NCBI GenBank assembly: GCA_016196515.1
Contig: JACPXN010000112.1
Location: forward strand, 1-8,289
DNA from: Candidatus Omnitrophota bacterium
GTDB lineage: Bacteria > Omnitrophota > Gorgyraeia > Zapsychrales > Fredricksoniimonadaceae
Direction: 5' to 3'
Length of the DNA stretch: 8,289 nucleotides
Numbering within the stretch: the stretch's first letter is position 1; each line of letters opens with the position of its first letter. The notes under the pieces were generated by a model that saw only the letters and a program-made list of their open reading frames with translations, had not been told where the DNA came from and made no database searches. The translations under genes were made by a program, and so were the position numbers. Positions 7,175 to 8,289 of the stretch are shown piece by piece.

Positions 7175-7622
7175 CGGCTGATTCGTAATAATGTTTGATG
7201 CCGTTTTTGATCTCCGACGCGGTGCTGACAAAGGCCTGCACGGCGCAGGAGGTCACGCGCTCGACGTCTTCAAGCGCCTGGACGTTGAGGGGGTTGGCCA
7301 TGGCCAGCGTCAAACTGCGGCCGATCCTGTCGATGGGGATCAGGCAATATTTCTTGCAAACGTCGACGGGAACGGCGGCAACGACCTCGCGGGAGATCTC
7401 GTAATTGGACAAGGGTAAAAACGGAAAACCGTACTGGCAGGTCAAGGCCTGTACGATATCTTCCTCGGTCGCGTACTTCAAAGCGACCAGGGCCTCGCCG
7501 AACAGCAGCCCCAGCTCTTTCTGCTTTTTGAGGGCCGCTTCCAGCTGGACACGGCTGATGACGCCGCGCTCAAGCAGGATCTCCCCCAATTGCTTGTTGA
7601 CCGTCTTGCTAAAATACTTCAT
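7149..7622 (-). CDS. standalone MshEN-type (GspE/PilB N-terminal domain) protein, 157 aa
   Basis: A single MshEN-type domain without an ATPase. The first motif KQLGEILLERGVISRVQLEA (10-29) followed by AL and Q33 fits the cyclic di-GMP-binding consensus well, including the LG, the G before the Ile and the final Q. The second is FGEALVALKYATEEDI (40-55), with Lys where Gly is common. The second half has the usual PIDRIGRSLTLAMANPLNV (95-113) and ends with HYYE and a short proline-containing tail that overlaps the start of pilB. The ATG at 7622 lies 22 nt after the rodA stop and has no obvious Shine-Dalgarno. It shares domain type and operon with the 143-residue protein at 1199-1630, but the two are clearly diverged and not recent duplicates. 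It is likely a regulator or adaptor for the ATPase encoded next (inference from fold and coupling). Confidence 0.86.
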   Translation of the reverse strand: MKYFSKTVNKQLGEILLERGVISRVQLEAALKKQKELGLLFGEALVALKYATEEDIVQALTCQYGFPFLPLSNYEISREVVAAVPVDVCKKYCLIPIDRIGRSLTLAMANPLNVQALEDVERVTSCAVQAFVSTASEIKNGIKHYYESADAIPPRTP

Positions 7623-7644
7623 CGTTTTATGATAGCATAAATTA

Positions 7645-8289
7645 TTAAAACATTGTCCGTCTTTTGCTCAAATTCAGCAAAAAACCCAGCATCACGGCGA
7701 ACACAATGAACGAAGTCCTGCCGTAACTGACCAAAGGCAGGGTGATGCCGACGACCGGAAAAAGCCCGATGACCATGCCGATGTTGATGACCACCTGCAT
7801 GGCCAGGATGCTCACCATCCCCACCGTCACCATCTGGCCGAAACGGTCCTTATGGTGCCCGGCGACCAGAAACCCGCAATAGATAAGCGCCGCGTAACAA
7901 TAGACCGTGAACACCGCGCCGGCCAGGCCCCATTCTTCCCCGATGACGGAAAAAATGAAATCCGTATGGCGTTCGGGAAGGAAGTTCAGCTGGTTCTGCG
8001 TTCCCGCCAGCCACCCCTTGCCCAACAGCTGTCCCGACCCGACCGCGATCTTGGACTGGATGATGGTATATCCCGCGCCCGTCGGATCATGGCTGGGATT
8101 CATAAAGACCAGGAGCCGGTCGCGCTGATAGGTTTTCAGGACATGCCAGACAAAAGGCAGGGCGGCGAGAACCGCGGCGATGAAGGCGGCAAACGCCTTG
8201 AAGGACAGGCCGCTCATGAACAGCATGACCAAAAATATCCCGAAGATGAGGATCGCGGTCCCCAGGTCGGGTTGTTTGAATATCAAAAA
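7645..8289 (-). CDS. rodA: RodA-type SEDS peptidoglycan glycosyltransferase (5' end cut by window edge)
   Basis: RodA polymerises peptidoglycan strands from lipid II for side-wall elongation, working with a class B penicillin-binding protein in the inner membrane. The C-terminal 214 residues are present. The frame runs off the window, so the start is outside; the Leu codon TTG at 8286 is internal. Visible family blocks are KQPDLGTA near the cut end; NPSHDPTGAGYTIIQSKIAVGSGQLLGKG; LPERHTDFIFSVIGEEWG, which carries the catalytic-region Asp of SEDS enzymes; and the final LPLVSYGRTS followed by the last membrane helix. Several hydrophobic helices are evident. An oddity: the usual SYGG of the last motif is SYGR here (codon 7717-7719, AGG). 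The next gene follows after 22 nt, so rodA and the pilus genes may share a transcript. Confidence 0.94.
   Translation of the reverse strand, partial: FLIFKQPDLGTAILIFGIFLVMLFMSGLSFKAFAAFIAAVLAALPFVWHVLKTYQRDRLLVFMNPSHDPTGAGYTIIQSKIAVGSGQLLGKGWLAGTQNQLNFLPERHTDFIFSVIGEEWGLAGAVFTVYCYAALIYCGFLVAGHHKDRFGQMVTVGMVSILAMQVVINIGMVIGLFPVVGITLPLVSYGRTSFIVFAVMLGFLLNLSKRRTMF

Noticed and set aside
7175..7231. Longer pilB start at TTG 7231 adding 19 residues
   Set aside because: The extension is Ser/Arg-rich, unlike the family, and starts with TTG. The ATG at 7174 matches the domain opening.

Overview
The window is an 8.3-kb piece of a bacterial chromosome, probably from an uncultured Gram-negative lineage. 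The tight type IV pilus gene cluster, the moderately high GC backbone (about 60-70% in lines I counted) and the dispersed short palindromic repeats between genes would suit Omnitrophota or a relative. That assignment is an impression, not a demonstrated result. All seven genes lie on the minus strand, so the cluster reads from right to left.

In order of transcription: the 3' part of rodA (cell-elongation SEDS glycosyltransferase, cut by the window edge); a standalone MshEN-type domain protein of 157 residues; a full-length PilB/GspE-type assembly ATPase; an AT-richer gene for an ABC-type AAA ATPase with a C-terminal TOPRIM-like domain (OLD-like); a second full-length PilB/GspE-type ATPase; a second standalone MshEN-type protein of 143 residues; and pilC/gspF, the inner-membrane platform protein, whose last residues are cut off at position 1.

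The pilus genes form one functional unit. The hexameric ATPases drive assembly or secretion through the PilC platform. The MshEN domains (two fused to the ATPases and two standalone) are the fold that binds cyclic di-GMP in MshE-like ATPases. The standalone copies keep more of the binding consensus than the fused copies, which hints at a split sensor and motor arrangement. Spacing is tight (a 26-bp overlap, a 4-nt gap and a 22-nt gap), except where repeats or the ATPase gene intrude.

The AAA/TOPRIM gene looks like a foreign module of about 2 kb. It is AT-richer than its neighbours, has its own strong ribosome-binding site and a plausible terminator, and sits between two same-orientation copies of a repeat sharing CCCCGACTAAAACAT. 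Its family resembles defence-associated OLD-like nucleases, but no partner gene is present, so an antiphage role is only a hypothesis. The noncoding stretch behind it (3333-3625) is packed with structure: a two-hairpin repeat, a terminator-like hairpin, a 28-bp perfect palindrome, and a tandem 11-mer pair inside an inverted repeat. A different 55-bp repeat with GTAGGGG ends lies between the second MshEN protein and pilC and supplies that protein's stop codon. I saw no tRNA, rRNA, CRISPR array or transposase gene.
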